Assembly (NCBI RefSeq): GCF_026625785.1
Contig: NZ_CP113063.1
Span: forward strand, 2,170,001-2,234,000
Length of the DNA stretch: 64,000 nucleotides
Direction of reading: 5' to 3'
DNA from: Gordonia sp. SL306
GTDB taxonomy: Bacteria; Actinomycetota; Actinomycetes; Mycobacteriales; Mycobacteriaceae
The notes beneath the pieces are model-generated. The model saw nothing but the letters and a program-made list of their open reading frames with translations. It made no database searches and had not been told where the DNA came from. Shown here one piece after another: positions 26,392 to 35,133 of the stretch (positions within the stretch are counted from its first letter, which is position 1; each line of letters starts with the position of its first letter). The position numbers and the translations under genes are program-made.

Positions 26392-26607
26392 ATGGTTACC
26401 CGCGCAACTACCGTTCCCGATCTCGAGGCCGCGCTGGCCACGCAGACAAGTTTCACTCCAGACCCCGACGACGCCGGCTGGTTCCGCGGCGAAACCTCGA
26501 CGACGCCGCTCTACCTTCGAATGGGGAACTTTCCCGACGAGCACCTCTACTCCCTATATCTTGGACACGGACGCTGGATGGACTTCACCTCATCTCCCGA
26601 CACATGA
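26392..26607 (+). CDS. Small conserved-looking protein, unknown function
   Basis: A 71-residue frame starts at the ATG at 26392, directly after the IS remnant. It reads VPDLEAALATQTSFTPDPDD and then TPLYLRMGNFPDEHLYSLYL, ending with GRWMDFTSSPDT. The Trp/Tyr/Phe-rich core with strict GC3 looks like a real domain of a secretion or immunity accessory protein. An open frame continues upstream to 26308, but it reads through the IS remnant. The end may be early because of the decay of this region. It lies close to the WXG-type cassette at 26753-29237, on the opposite strand. Confidence 0.5.
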   Translation: MVTRATTVPDLEAALATQTSFTPDPDDAGWFRGETSTTPLYLRMGNFPDEHLYSLYLGHGRWMDFTSSPDT

Positions 26608-26752
26608 ACCGTGATCACCAAGGGAGACTGGCCCAGTTCTGCTCGACCGCGACTACCCAAGGGTCAGTTCCATGAATGACGATAATCGGGTCGAGCCGAA
26701 CTCGGCCAAGCCCAACTGGACTATCTCATTTCGAAATGAATTGACCCGCAAG

Positions 26753-27598
26753 CTAACCCGCGACGTTCAACCGTTCAACCGCACGACCATCACCAAGCTC
26801 GTCACGAGCGTCGGGATGTTTCACGTAGTGCTGCAGGAAGGCCAGAAGCTGATCGGCGCCGACAGCGAAAAGGTCAGCGGCAACCGTGATCGACCGTTGC
26901 AGATCACGGCGGGCCGGGGCGAGGGGCCCGATGAAGTTGATGTCGACCTGTGCGTGGGCACCGTCAGCGACGGTGATCGCCAGTCCCAGATTGTTGTTCG
27001 AGGCCACCGGCTCGACGTCGACGATCTCAGACCAACGAATCTGCTGGCGCGCCTTGAACCCTTGCACCACCAGATCATCAGGCGTGCAGTCGATTGTGGG
27101 GAACCGTGCAAACCCCATCGCTAACCAGATCAGGGCCACTGCTCCGTACAGTCCCAACGCCAGAGCGACAAACGGCAGAACCATGTCGAAGCCTGAGCTC
27201 ATCGGGAATGTCAACGCATCCGTCCACATCCCAACGGCGAGGGTCACGCTTGCGATGACTGTCAGTACAAAGACGACCCAGTATCCCCATTCCAACGTCC
27301 TGGGCATCTGGAACGAAATCGTGCCGGACGCAACGGTGACAGCCGTCCGCGGTGCGACGGAGTTCCTCAGCCGCTGCCGCATGATGACGATCGTCAGCGC
27401 TGCTACGGCGAGACAGCCCACAGCAGCTGGGAGATAGAACAACACGTAGACAAGTCGGGCATCTCCGATGGCGCGGATGCCGTGGTAAGCCCAGAAGAGC
27501 CCCAACACCGCGAGTGCCGCGACGACCACCACAAGCACTTTCGTCTTGCTTCGGACACTGTCCCAGCCGGCGAGCCCGTCAACGTGTTCCCCGCTCAA
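26753..27598 (-). CDS. Polytopic membrane protein with C-terminal PH-like domain, next to a WXG-type secretion substrate
   Basis: The protein has 281 residues from a TTG (27596-27598) that overlaps the stop of the previous gene by four bases. Four helices are predicted (VLVVVVAALAVLGLFWAYHG, LVYVLFYLPAAVGCLAVAAL, WGYWVVFVLTVIASVTLAVG and MVLPFVALALGLYGAVALI). A cytosolic beta-rich segment with VVQGFKARQQIRWSEIVDVE follows, as in bacterial PH-type domains. The C-terminal tail is charged. A protein with the same layout stands in the second WXG cassette at 59292-60071. It may be an immunity or assembly partner for the secreted protein encoded upstream; this is an inference from position only. 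Confidence 0.7.
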   Translation of the reverse strand: MSGEHVDGLAGWDSVRSKTKVLVVVVAALAVLGLFWAYHGIRAIGDARLVYVLFYLPAAVGCLAVAALTIVIMRQRLRNSVAPRTAVTVASGTISFQMPRTLEWGYWVVFVLTVIASVTLAVGMWTDALTFPMSSGFDMVLPFVALALGLYGAVALIWLAMGFARFPTIDCTPDDLVVQGFKARQQIRWSEIVDVEPVASNNNLGLAITVADGAHAQVDINFIGPLAPARRDLQRSITVAADLFAVGADQLLAFLQHYVKHPDARDELGDGRAVERLNVAG

Positions 27599-28950
27599 TT
27601 GCAGACCGCCTTACCCAATTCAGAACCCACCCAACCGAACGCCCACGCTCCTCCGGCCCCGAGAACACCGGCCGTCACCACATTGACCCCGGGAATCGGG
27701 ACCGCGGCACCCAGGGCTCCGCCACCCCAACCGCCGGCAACACCCCCTAGGCCGGCGATGGCTGCTCGGCACTTGTCAGCCCCGCTGTCCGCGGTCACCA
27801 CGTCATACATTGCGACGCCCGACGCAAGCGCAAGACCACCGTATTTTGCTCCGTAGTGAAGATCTTCGACGGTGTTCTTGGTGAGCGTCGGCAGAGACTT
27901 CTGTAGTGCGTTGCCGCTTCCGGCTTCGGTACCCGAAATTATTCCGCCCGCCGTGGTGAGCGCTGGGTGCGAGAAGAACTCACTGTTGGCGGGTATCTCC
28001 TGCGGTTCCCGGCCGAGCGGGTAAACGGTGCCGGAGCGATACCCATTGGGATTGGAGTAGATCTCGACAAGCGTCTGATCCGCATACCGGATCGACGTGG
28101 CAGTCGTCCCGTTGTCCATCTCGAATGATTTGGTTGTGGAGACGAGCGCACCATCCGGATCGAAGGCCTCTTCGACCGTCATCGGTCGCACCCGGCTCGA
28201 GCCGCCGTACGTGGTCGACTCGGTGAACACCTTCTTGCTGCCGTCCTGCATGAACACCGTCGTCGTCGGCTCGCCTTTGGCGTTCATCCCTGGCGTCTTC
28301 GAGGCCACGGTCACCGCGGCATCCGCATCGGCGATCGCGCGCTGGTACATCATTCCCTGCAACAGCATCGGATTCGGTACATCGTCGGACGGCGGCGCAC
28401 CGCCGGTGAGCATCTCCGCCAGGTTGGGCCCGGTCGCGATGAATCCTTGTGCGGTGGCCGCGGCGCGCGCACTGTCGGCGACCCCGCTGTCAGCAGCGCC
28501 GACAGCACTCACCAGCGGATTCAGTTCGCCCTGCAGCTGGTTGCGACGATCCACCAGCTTCTCCGCCTCCTCTGGGGTCAGCTCGATCGGCTTGATGGTG
28601 ACGACCCAGTGGTCACCAACGAGGAACGAGTCCGCCTCAATGTCCGCGACCTTGCCCATCACCGTCGTTTTCGCAGACGTCAACGTCCAGTAACCCTCGG
28701 TAAGCACGTTCCCGAGCCCCTCCGAAAGATCTCCGACGACGACGGCCTTCTCCTTGGCCCGGCCGTACGAGCCAGCCGCAGAGACGTGAGCTGTTCCGTC
28801 CCATGCCTTTAACGCGGGCAACTGGTTACACCGAGCCTCGATGCCCGCGCCCGCACCCTCGATCGCCGCACCCCTCGACTTGATCGCTTCGGCACCGGTG
28901 AGCAGACCGCCAAAGGTCCACCCGTTGAGACGCGACCGCGACGGAATCAC
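27595..28950 (-). CDS. WXG-type secretion substrate with a glycine-rich C terminus (possible effector)
   Basis: This protein has 451 residues. The first 180 are helical and hold a WXG-like turn, ALKAWDGTAHVSAAGSYG, near residue 50, as in type VII secretion substrates. The middle, residues about 230-340, is beta-rich. The last 90 are glycine/alanine-rich and hydrophobic (IAGLGGVAGGWGGGALGAAV, NVVTAGVLGAGGAWAFGWVG), which resembles a glycine-zipper membrane-active domain. No signal peptide is present. The GTG at 28950 overlaps the EspC-like gene stop by four bases. The order EspC-like, large WXG protein, membrane protein suggests a secreted factor with a helper and a partner. Enzyme motifs are absent, so membrane action is a guess. 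Confidence 0.68.
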   Translation of the reverse strand: MIPSRSRLNGWTFGGLLTGAEAIKSRGAAIEGAGAGIEARCNQLPALKAWDGTAHVSAAGSYGRAKEKAVVVGDLSEGLGNVLTEGYWTLTSAKTTVMGKVADIEADSFLVGDHWVVTIKPIELTPEEAEKLVDRRNQLQGELNPLVSAVGAADSGVADSARAAATAQGFIATGPNLAEMLTGGAPPSDDVPNPMLLQGMMYQRAIADADAAVTVASKTPGMNAKGEPTTTVFMQDGSKKVFTESTTYGGSSRVRPMTVEEAFDPDGALVSTTKSFEMDNGTTATSIRYADQTLVEIYSNPNGYRSGTVYPLGREPQEIPANSEFFSHPALTTAGGIISGTEAGSGNALQKSLPTLTKNTVEDLHYGAKYGGLALASGVAMYDVVTADSGADKCRAAIAGLGGVAGGWGGGALGAAVPIPGVNVVTAGVLGAGGAWAFGWVGSELGKAVCN

Positions 28951-29237
28951 CGCGGGAACACCTTGTCGATCGCCACCGCCAAGTCTTGATCGGTGACTTG
29001 GTAGGAGTCGGCTGAGCCGCGCGCCGCGGTCGCCAACGCATCGAATCCGTCGGACAGATTCGTCACCAGACCGGTCACAAACGCATCGATCGAGTTCGCC
29101 GCCCAGAGGCTGGTGGAACCAGGCATCCCCGCAAACGCAGCGGGCACGCTATTCGACAGGTCGTTCTCGCTCACCGTGTCTGCAGTCCGAGACGTTTCGC
29201 CTGCAAATGCGCGCAGGGTATCCGGATCAACCAGCAT
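28947..29237 (-). CDS. EspC-like ESX (type VII) secretion-associated protein
   Basis: The gene encodes 96 residues from the ATG at 29235-29237, behind a GGGGGA ribosome site. It opens with MLVDPDTLRAFAGETSR and is all-helical, with SLWAANSIDAFVTGL in the middle. The C-terminal SYQVTDQDLA provides the YxxxD type VII export motif. The layout fits EspC/WXG100-like partners that dimerise with a larger substrate and carry it through an ESX pore. It starts a three-gene operon of overlapping genes. No ESX core gene (EccB, EccC, EccD, MycP) is in the window, so export would depend on a system encoded elsewhere. Confidence 0.78.
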   Translation of the reverse strand: MLVDPDTLRAFAGETSRTADTVSENDLSNSVPAAFAGMPGSTSLWAANSIDAFVTGLVTNLSDGFDALATAARGSADSYQVTDQDLAVAIDKVFPR

Positions 29238-29359
29238 TCGCGTCCCCCTAGGCTCTGCTGCTGCATACCGTCCTTGGGTCCGGATGCTAACAGTCGACCA
29301 GCACCGAACCATCTCCATGCGCCCTTGTTCATTCGCGTCGATGACACGACTCCCTCGAC

Positions 29360-30021
29360 GTCGACGCCAACATCGGTAAGGAAGCCCTCGCGCTCCCGGT
29401 CGAGCACCGTGTGGGCACGTTCTTCGAGAACACCCAGCACGGTCCTGACCTTCTGGCCTACGCGGTACAGCACGCCGTCGGCGATGACCGGCAGGCGTTC
29501 GCGCAGCGGAACCTGTTCGGGCCATCGGGCATCAAGGAGAGCGACTACTTTCTCTACCCGCGGCCGCAGCCGCCACACGTATGGCTACGCCTTTCATTTC
29601 ATGCCGCCCGCCGGTGCGACTCGGATTGGTGATGGTCAACGACGGCGTGTGGCACGGCAAGCGGATTATCGACTCCGGGTGCATCCGCCAGTTACGCTCG
29701 CCGTCGTCAGCGACCCGCTACTGCGGGTGCTTGTTCTGGGTCAACAGCTCCCTGTGCACCGGTTCGTCGTTCCCGTCGCGGTAGACCCGACGACATCGTG
29801 CCCCTCCCCGGGATGCCGTCCGACGCCTACGCGATGGTCGGCTTCCTACAACAGAACAACTTCGCCGTGCGGAGTCTCGGCCTCCTCGTGAGATCGAACG
29901 GTTTCCTCGGCGACGCCTCCCCGACCCGGGCACCGTACTGAGCGCGAGCCTCAACGGCGAGCTCTACCACGAGTCCTTCCCACAACTCGCCGACGCGTTC
30001 CGTCCCCCCGGGCGACGATGA
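29360..30021 (+). pseudogene. Decayed serine-hydrolase (beta-lactamase fold) gene
   Basis: Pieces of one gene appear in different frames: GTFFENTQHGPDLLAYAVQH and FGPSGIKESDYF, then GLVMVNDGVWHGKRIIDSG, then PLPGMPSDAYAMVGFLQQNN and finally SASLNGELYHESFPQLADAF. These match the C-terminal two thirds of class-C-type serine hydrolases. The N-terminal part with the SxxK nucleophile is not present. At least three frame changes separate the pieces, so it is not functional. Its end overlaps a short open frame by ATGA. Confidence 0.72.
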
Positions 30022-30176
30022 ACCTAAACTTCGACCCCATGCAGTTCGCCGATCCGAATGTGACGCTGGGCTCGATTGGGGTCGGACCCTATGCCCCGAA
30101 GGACTGCACGGTCATTGCATGCGGGACGAACCCGCTGCGGGCGCCGTGCAGGGGAATCCGGGTTGCTTTGCGGTGA
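30018..30176 (+). CDS. Possible 52-residue protein of unknown function
   Basis: A short frame starts with ATG at 30018, overlapping the final TGA of the decayed hydrolase gene by four bases. It reads MNLNFDPMQFADPNVTLGSI and continues with GPYAPKDCTVIACGTNPLR. Codon use is GC3-rich at first. It may be the start of a former downstream gene rather than a complete one. No family is recognised. Confidence 0.3.
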   Translation: MNLNFDPMQFADPNVTLGSIGVGPYAPKDCTVIACGTNPLRAPCRGIRVALR

Positions 30177-30535
30177 CGTGTGTTCCGGGGCTGCCGGGTT
30201 CGTCGGGGAGTCGGGGAGGGTGAGGTGACAGGAGTCATCGCGGGACCAATTGCCGAGGCCAGCGCGCTTCGTTGACGTCACGGATTTCAACTGAATGAAC
30301 GACACACGAACCATGTTTCGGCGTCGTACCAGCGTGGGACAATCGCGAAGTTCGAGTTGTCCATACGTCTCCGCGCGCAACCGCTTTAAGCATCGGGAAC
30401 TGGGGCAACCGCGCGGCAACCAAATCTGCTACTTCGATTGCTGATAGTGGACTGTCACGTAGTCGAGCCGACTAGATCGGGGGCAGCGCCGCCAGTGCCG
30501 ACTGCCGACCTCGCGGACCTACTCCAGGAGCAACA
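30177..30535. other. Gap of 359 bases before the nuclease-helicase pair
   Basis: No gene is supported here. Small open frames on the minus strand lack coding bias. The promoter of the nuclease-helicase operon must lie in the last 100 bases, where the sequence is less GC-rich, but no certain -35/-10 pair was found. Confidence 0.45.
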
Positions 30536-31441
30536 GTGACCAAAGCTAGGGCGCCCTCCAAGCCTGCCGAACCGGCTGCTGCGCGGTCTGAGGAGTTCGC
30601 GCGAACCCATCATCGGCTGGTCATCCACGATTACCTACCCCAAAGCTTTCACGATGGCGCCGCCGAGGCGAGCAAGTGCGAGTGGAGCTCACACATCGCC
30701 GTCAGCCTCAGCCCCGAGGAGTCGGGCGCCCTCGCCTGGGTGCTGATCGACACGATGATGCAGGCCCGCTTCGGCCCCGCCACCAGCCTGTACGACACGT
30801 GGCGCCAGTACACCCTTACAGGAACCAAGATCCCGTCGCCTGGCAGAGAGACCATCGCGTCGTTCATCGAGCCGGTCTTCGGGCTGCCGGACAAGCCGAA
30901 GAGCCAAGACCACCTGCACGGCCACGTCGGCGAGTGGCTCTGGCACCTGCTCACCAAGGACAACGCAGCCGTCCGCATCCAGCCCGACCCGAAGGGTGAC
31001 GTTACGGACGCCGGCGCCGATGGGTTTTCTATCTACGAAAACCCCTCGGGCGCACTGCGGTTTCGGCTATGGGAGAGCAAGAAGAACACCGGCACTCGTG
31101 CGCTGTCGACGAGCCTCAACGAGGCGTACAAGCAGATCGCCGACTCCGGCCAACGTTACGTCGCCAAGATCGTCGGCACCTTCACGCCAGGCTCGTACGA
31201 CGCCGAGATGCTGACCTTCATTGCCGAAGTGCCTGCCGCATGGACCCAAGGAGACGAGCTCGTTGGCGCCGGGGTGACGCTCGCGACCCACCAGCCGCTG
31301 CCAAGGAAGCCGTTCAAGAAGATGAACAAGAAGCTCCCGCTACTGGACAAGCCCGGTCAGCTACGCGGCCTGGCGACCAGCATCAGTTGCTACAGCGAAC
31401 TCGCCAAGACGGTCAGGAGGTACGCGTGGAGCGCGCTCTAG
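30536..31441 (+). CDS. hamA: HamA/AbpA-like nuclease (DUF1837-type, PD-(D/E)XK) of a Hachiman-like defence pair
   Basis: The protein has 301 residues from a GTG behind AGGAG. The C-terminal half follows the DUF1837 layout: HGHVGE at residues 128-133, then Asp162 in DAGADGF and Glu180/Lys182 in LWESKKN, which together form a PD-(D/E)XK site. In Hachiman and AbpAB systems such a nuclease is held by the helicase and cuts DNA when phage or damage disturbs that control. The next gene, a large SF2 helicase, starts 16 bases before this one ends, so the two are translationally coupled as in known pairs. Assignment to Hachiman or AbpAB rests on motifs and order; overall similarity could not be measured. 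Confidence 0.7.
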   Translation: MTKARAPSKPAEPAAARSEEFARTHHRLVIHDYLPQSFHDGAAEASKCEWSSHIAVSLSPEESGALAWVLIDTMMQARFGPATSLYDTWRQYTLTGTKIPSPGRETIASFIEPVFGLPDKPKSQDHLHGHVGEWLWHLLTKDNAAVRIQPDPKGDVTDAGADGFSIYENPSGALRFRLWESKKNTGTRALSTSLNEAYKQIADSGQRYVAKIVGTFTPGSYDAEMLTFIAEVPAAWTQGDELVGAGVTLATHQPLPRKPFKKMNKKLPLLDKPGQLRGLATSISCYSELAKTVRRYAWSAL

Positions 31442-34400
31442 CGGCCGAGCACCTCAATGCGGCTTTCGGCGACGACCAGCTCACCGAACTCCCGACTGTC
31501 GCCGAACTCACCGACCTCATCGCCGAACTCGAGATCGAGCTCGTACGCGGCCTCACCGACACCGGGTTCCGCACCAATCTCACACCGTTGCGGCGCACCG
31601 CCTGGTATCTACACGGAATCGCATCGACAGCCGAGACGTCCCGGTATCCGCTCGAGCAGCGCCGCCGCGCGTTTGCCGTCAGCGCCCACGTCCACGACCT
31701 CCTTCTCGAAGACCCAGCCGAAACACGTCGCGAGCGAATGACCACTGCGTTCGCAGCACAGGTCGGCTATCACCGCGCCGACGAGAGCCCCAACGCCAGC
31801 GCTGTCTACCGTAAGGTCCGCGACGTCGTGGAGGAGACAGCCAAGTTTATCGACGGCGCTGACGTCGCCCTCCAAGCCGGAATCCTGTTTCTCGGCCTCG
31901 ACATGGCCGACCTCAACCGACGGCTTCACACTTGGGCGGCCACCGCTGCCGCTCTGACCCGCGGAACCGAGCTAGCCACCCTTGACGGCACCATGTTCGG
32001 ACCAACCCAGCGACTCTTGCGCGGCATCGCTGACCTCGTCCAGTACCTACGCGAAGGCAGCCCAGACACACTCGAAACCGCCCGGGGCCACCTCCAGCTT
32101 GTCGTCGACGACGAAGTCGGCCTCAGCGACCTGGACACCCGATGGGTAGCCGGACACCTCCTCGCCCTCGCCGACGGGCTCGCCGGGAGCAGCATCTGGG
32201 CAGTCCTCCCGCCCGACCTCCCCGCAGCCGTCAAACAGGCATTCACCCTCGACCAAAAGCCCATCCTGACGCTGTGGCCGCCACAGCGCAGCCTCATCGC
32301 CCACCCGACCATCAGCCCCCTCGACCCGGCGACCTCCAGGCTTCTCGTCTCCGTCCCGACCAGCGCCGGCAAGACGCTCCTCGCACAGCTCATCATCTGT
32401 GCACACACCGCACGAGATGACCGCGACGTCTGCTACGTAACCCCTCTGCGCAGCCTCGGCCGGGAGATGCGTCAAGGACTCCGCCCGCGGTTGCGCTACC
32501 TCGATCGCCGCCTCGGCGCAGACCTCCCCGACGGCTTTGGCGCTCAGGACCTCTCCGGCGACAACACGGCCGCCCACGGCGCGAACGGCACTTTAGGCGT
32601 GGACGGCACCTATCAGCTGTCCCAGGTCGAGGTGATGACGCCCGAACGACTCATGCACGCTCTGCGGCAATCGCCACAGGAGATCCTGAGCCGGTTCAGC
32701 CTGTTCATCATCGACGAAGTCCACCTCATCGCCGAGTCCGGCGGCCGCGGACTGCTACTCGAAGGCCTGCTGTCAGTGCTAGACGCCAGCGGCGCGCGAC
32801 TCATTCTTCTCTCCGGCGTGATAGGAAATGCGGCATCGCTCGCCGCGTGGACCTCGACCGGACAAGCAAACGTCCTTTTCACCGACGAGTGGAGAGCGCC
32901 ACGACGGCTGCACGTCCTCCTGGGCACCGAGAAGATCGAAGGCAGCCGCACCAACATCCCAGCTCGAAGCCGACGCGGCAAGGACAAAATTCGGTACGAC
33001 CTGCGTGCCCTCCTGGCGGTCCGCCCCACCAACACGACCGAGCAACACCTGACCACCAGCGACGACACACCTATCGGTCACCTCGTCCTCGGCCCTGACA
33101 ACAAGCGCCTCACCGGCCAGGGCAACAGCTCCACCGCTTACACAACGACTGCCAGAACAGCCACACTGCTGCTCCGCGCCGGCAGTCTCCTCATGGTCGT
33201 CTCTCACCGCGCCACCGCACGCGACGCCGCGAAAATCATGGCCAACGAACTAGAGGAAGACCCGCGCTCCCAAGGCCTTGCCGACGCCCTCGCCGCGCGC
33301 CTCAGCGACAACCATCCGCTCGTCGGAACAGTCCGCAAGGGCGTGGCCTACCACCACGCCGGGTTGCCCGTCGAGGTGCAAGAAGCGGTCGAAGACGCGA
33401 TCCGCAGCGAAACGATAAAGGCCGTGGTCGCAACAAGCACCCTCACCGAGGGGGTGAACCTACCCGTCCGCACCGTCGTCATCGCAATCACCGAGTACGA
33501 CGGTCAAGACCCCGCGTTCCAGATGAGTGCCGCCCAACTCCTCAACGCGGTCGGTCGGGCCGGCCGAGCCGGTAAGGAGTCCGAAGGCTGGATCGTACTG
33601 GCCCTCCAGAAGTCGCTGTCCGGCAGTGACTTCGATCGACTCACCCCCGGCCCCGACGAACTGGAGGTCCGCTCGACGATAGCCAAGCCGTCCGCTCTCG
33701 AAGCTCTCGCGGAGGCCGAAGCACTGGTGGCAAAGACACAGGACGCGATCCTGCAGCTGACCCCTGACCAGGAGACCGGAGGATTCGTCAGTTACGTCTG
33801 GTTCATCCTCCACGTCCTCGAGCACGTGCCCGACCTCGCGAGCAACCGGACGTGGCGAGACGTCGTTACGAGGCTCTTCGCCTTCACCCAGCTCCCCGAC
33901 GACCTCAGAGAACGGTGGCTCGAGCTCGCCGAGCGCGTCGCGACGCACTACGACCAGACACCACCAACATCACGTCGACGCTGGGCACAGACAGGAACCA
34001 GCCTCGCCTCAGGTGCCGACATCGAGTCGATCGCTGAGAACCTTGCCGACCATGTACAGCAGCCGGGCGGCCTTAACGAACAAACCCTGGAGGAAACCCT
34101 CAACGTTCTCTCCGAACGGTCCGTGTACACCCGTCTGCTAGCGCTTCCTGAAGCCCCGAAGCGCTGGCGCTTCCGAAAGTCACCGAAAGGTGCAGATATC
34201 GAGGTGAATACCGACGCCGTGGTCCGCGACTGGATCGCGGGCCGAACACTCAGCGAACTGGCCAACGCCCACCTCGCCATGGTCACGGACCCAGCATTCC
34301 GACTAGAGCAGATGGTCGACGGTGTTAGCGAGGGAATTCAGCACTACCTGTCGTGGACCGTCGGTCTCGTAATCACCCAGGCGAACGACATCCTTCTGTC

Positions 34401-34953
34401 ACGCCACAGCCCCGTGCAGCTGCTCGCCACTGCTGCTGCCCATTTGCGTTACGGTGTCGATACACCGCTCGCGATCGACCTGCTCGTCCGAGACGTGAAG
34501 TCCCGAACACTGGCGCAGCACCTGGGGCGCATGGCAGCGGGCGCCGGACTGGATAAAGAAGGCTTGCGCGAGTACCTGAGCGAGCAGCACATCCAAGGGT
34601 GGCGCGACAACCTCGGAGCGACCCCGACAGACGTTCTCGACCTGCTCCACTACGTGCAGGGCAGAGACCGACACAAACTCGCAGAAATGATGGCAACCGG
34701 TGTAGTCACTGCTCAGGCTCGGCTCGAGGGCAATGAGTCTCCAGACCCGGTGCCGGTGACTGTAGCCGCCTCGAGCGACGGCGATGAGCTCAAGATCCTG
34801 GCCGAAGATGGCTCGAGTCTCGGGGTGATTGTTGCGCGCGATCACGCCGGTGTCGCAGCGGTACTCGACAGCGGTCTGGTACTCAATTTCACCCTACACG
34901 GGACCATTGCGACAATTACTCGCGCAGCGACAGGCCGTCTCAGCTTCATGTAA
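31426..34953 (+). CDS. hamB: HamB/AbpB-like Ski2-type SF2 helicase
   Basis: The GTG at 31426 stands five bases after AGGAGG and gives 1175 residues; a longer open frame upstream is antisense-like sequence overlapping the nuclease gene. About 300 helical residues precede the helicase core. The motifs in order are Walker A PTSAGKT (about residue 310), DEVH in IIDEVHLI (about 428), SGVIGN as motif III, STLTEGVNLPVRTVV as motif V (about 670) and QLLNAVGRAGRAG as motif VI (about 705). This order is of the Ski2/Brr2 kind. A C-terminal region of 400 residues, mostly helical, ends with a small beta domain. It would be the DNA or RNA sensor and motor of the pair. Confidence 0.8.
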   Translation: MERALAAEHLNAAFGDDQLTELPTVAELTDLIAELEIELVRGLTDTGFRTNLTPLRRTAWYLHGIASTAETSRYPLEQRRRAFAVSAHVHDLLLEDPAETRRERMTTAFAAQVGYHRADESPNASAVYRKVRDVVEETAKFIDGADVALQAGILFLGLDMADLNRRLHTWAATAAALTRGTELATLDGTMFGPTQRLLRGIADLVQYLREGSPDTLETARGHLQLVVDDEVGLSDLDTRWVAGHLLALADGLAGSSIWAVLPPDLPAAVKQAFTLDQKPILTLWPPQRSLIAHPTISPLDPATSRLLVSVPTSAGKTLLAQLIICAHTARDDRDVCYVTPLRSLGREMRQGLRPRLRYLDRRLGADLPDGFGAQDLSGDNTAAHGANGTLGVDGTYQLSQVEVMTPERLMHALRQSPQEILSRFSLFIIDEVHLIAESGGRGLLLEGLLSVLDASGARLILLSGVIGNAASLAAWTSTGQANVLFTDEWRAPRRLHVLLGTEKIEGSRTNIPARSRRGKDKIRYDLRALLAVRPTNTTEQHLTTSDDTPIGHLVLGPDNKRLTGQGNSSTAYTTTARTATLLLRAGSLLMVVSHRATARDAAKIMANELEEDPRSQGLADALAARLSDNHPLVGTVRKGVAYHHAGLPVEVQEAVEDAIRSETIKAVVATSTLTEGVNLPVRTVVIAITEYDGQDPAFQMSAAQLLNAVGRAGRAGKESEGWIVLALQKSLSGSDFDRLTPGPDELEVRSTIAKPSALEALAEAEALVAKTQDAILQLTPDQETGGFVSYVWFILHVLEHVPDLASNRTWRDVVTRLFAFTQLPDDLRERWLELAERVATHYDQTPPTSRRRWAQTGTSLASGADIESIAENLADHVQQPGGLNEQTLEETLNVLSERSVYTRLLALPEAPKRWRFRKSPKGADIEVNTDAVVRDWIAGRTLSELANAHLAMVTDPAFRLEQMVDGVSEGIQHYLSWTVGLVITQANDILLSRHSPVQLLATAAAHLRYGVDTPLAIDLLVRDVKSRTLAQHLGRMAAGAGLDKEGLREYLSEQHIQGWRDNLGATPTDVLDLLHYVQGRDRHKLAEMMATGVVTAQARLEGNESPDPVPVTVAASSDGDELKILAEDGSSLGVIVARDHAGVAAVLDSGLVLNFTLHGTIATITRAATGRLSFM

Positions 34954-35133
34954 CCCTGCGTGCTCGTCCATGCAACAATTCAACCCGGCCGTCGTGAGCG
35001 CTACTACTCCTCCGCTGTTGTCGCCAGTCGGGCCAGAGGCTGCGAGTGCAGACGGTGATCGAGGGCCAATAATGTCCGTTTTCGTCAACGTGATCACTAG
35101 CAAACGCCGTAACGAAACTGGGCCGCAGGAATA

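Noticed and set aside
28947..29237. Complete ESX (type VII) secretion system
   Set aside because: Only substrate-like and accessory genes are present; no EccB, EccC, EccD, EccE or mycosin gene was found anywhere in the window.
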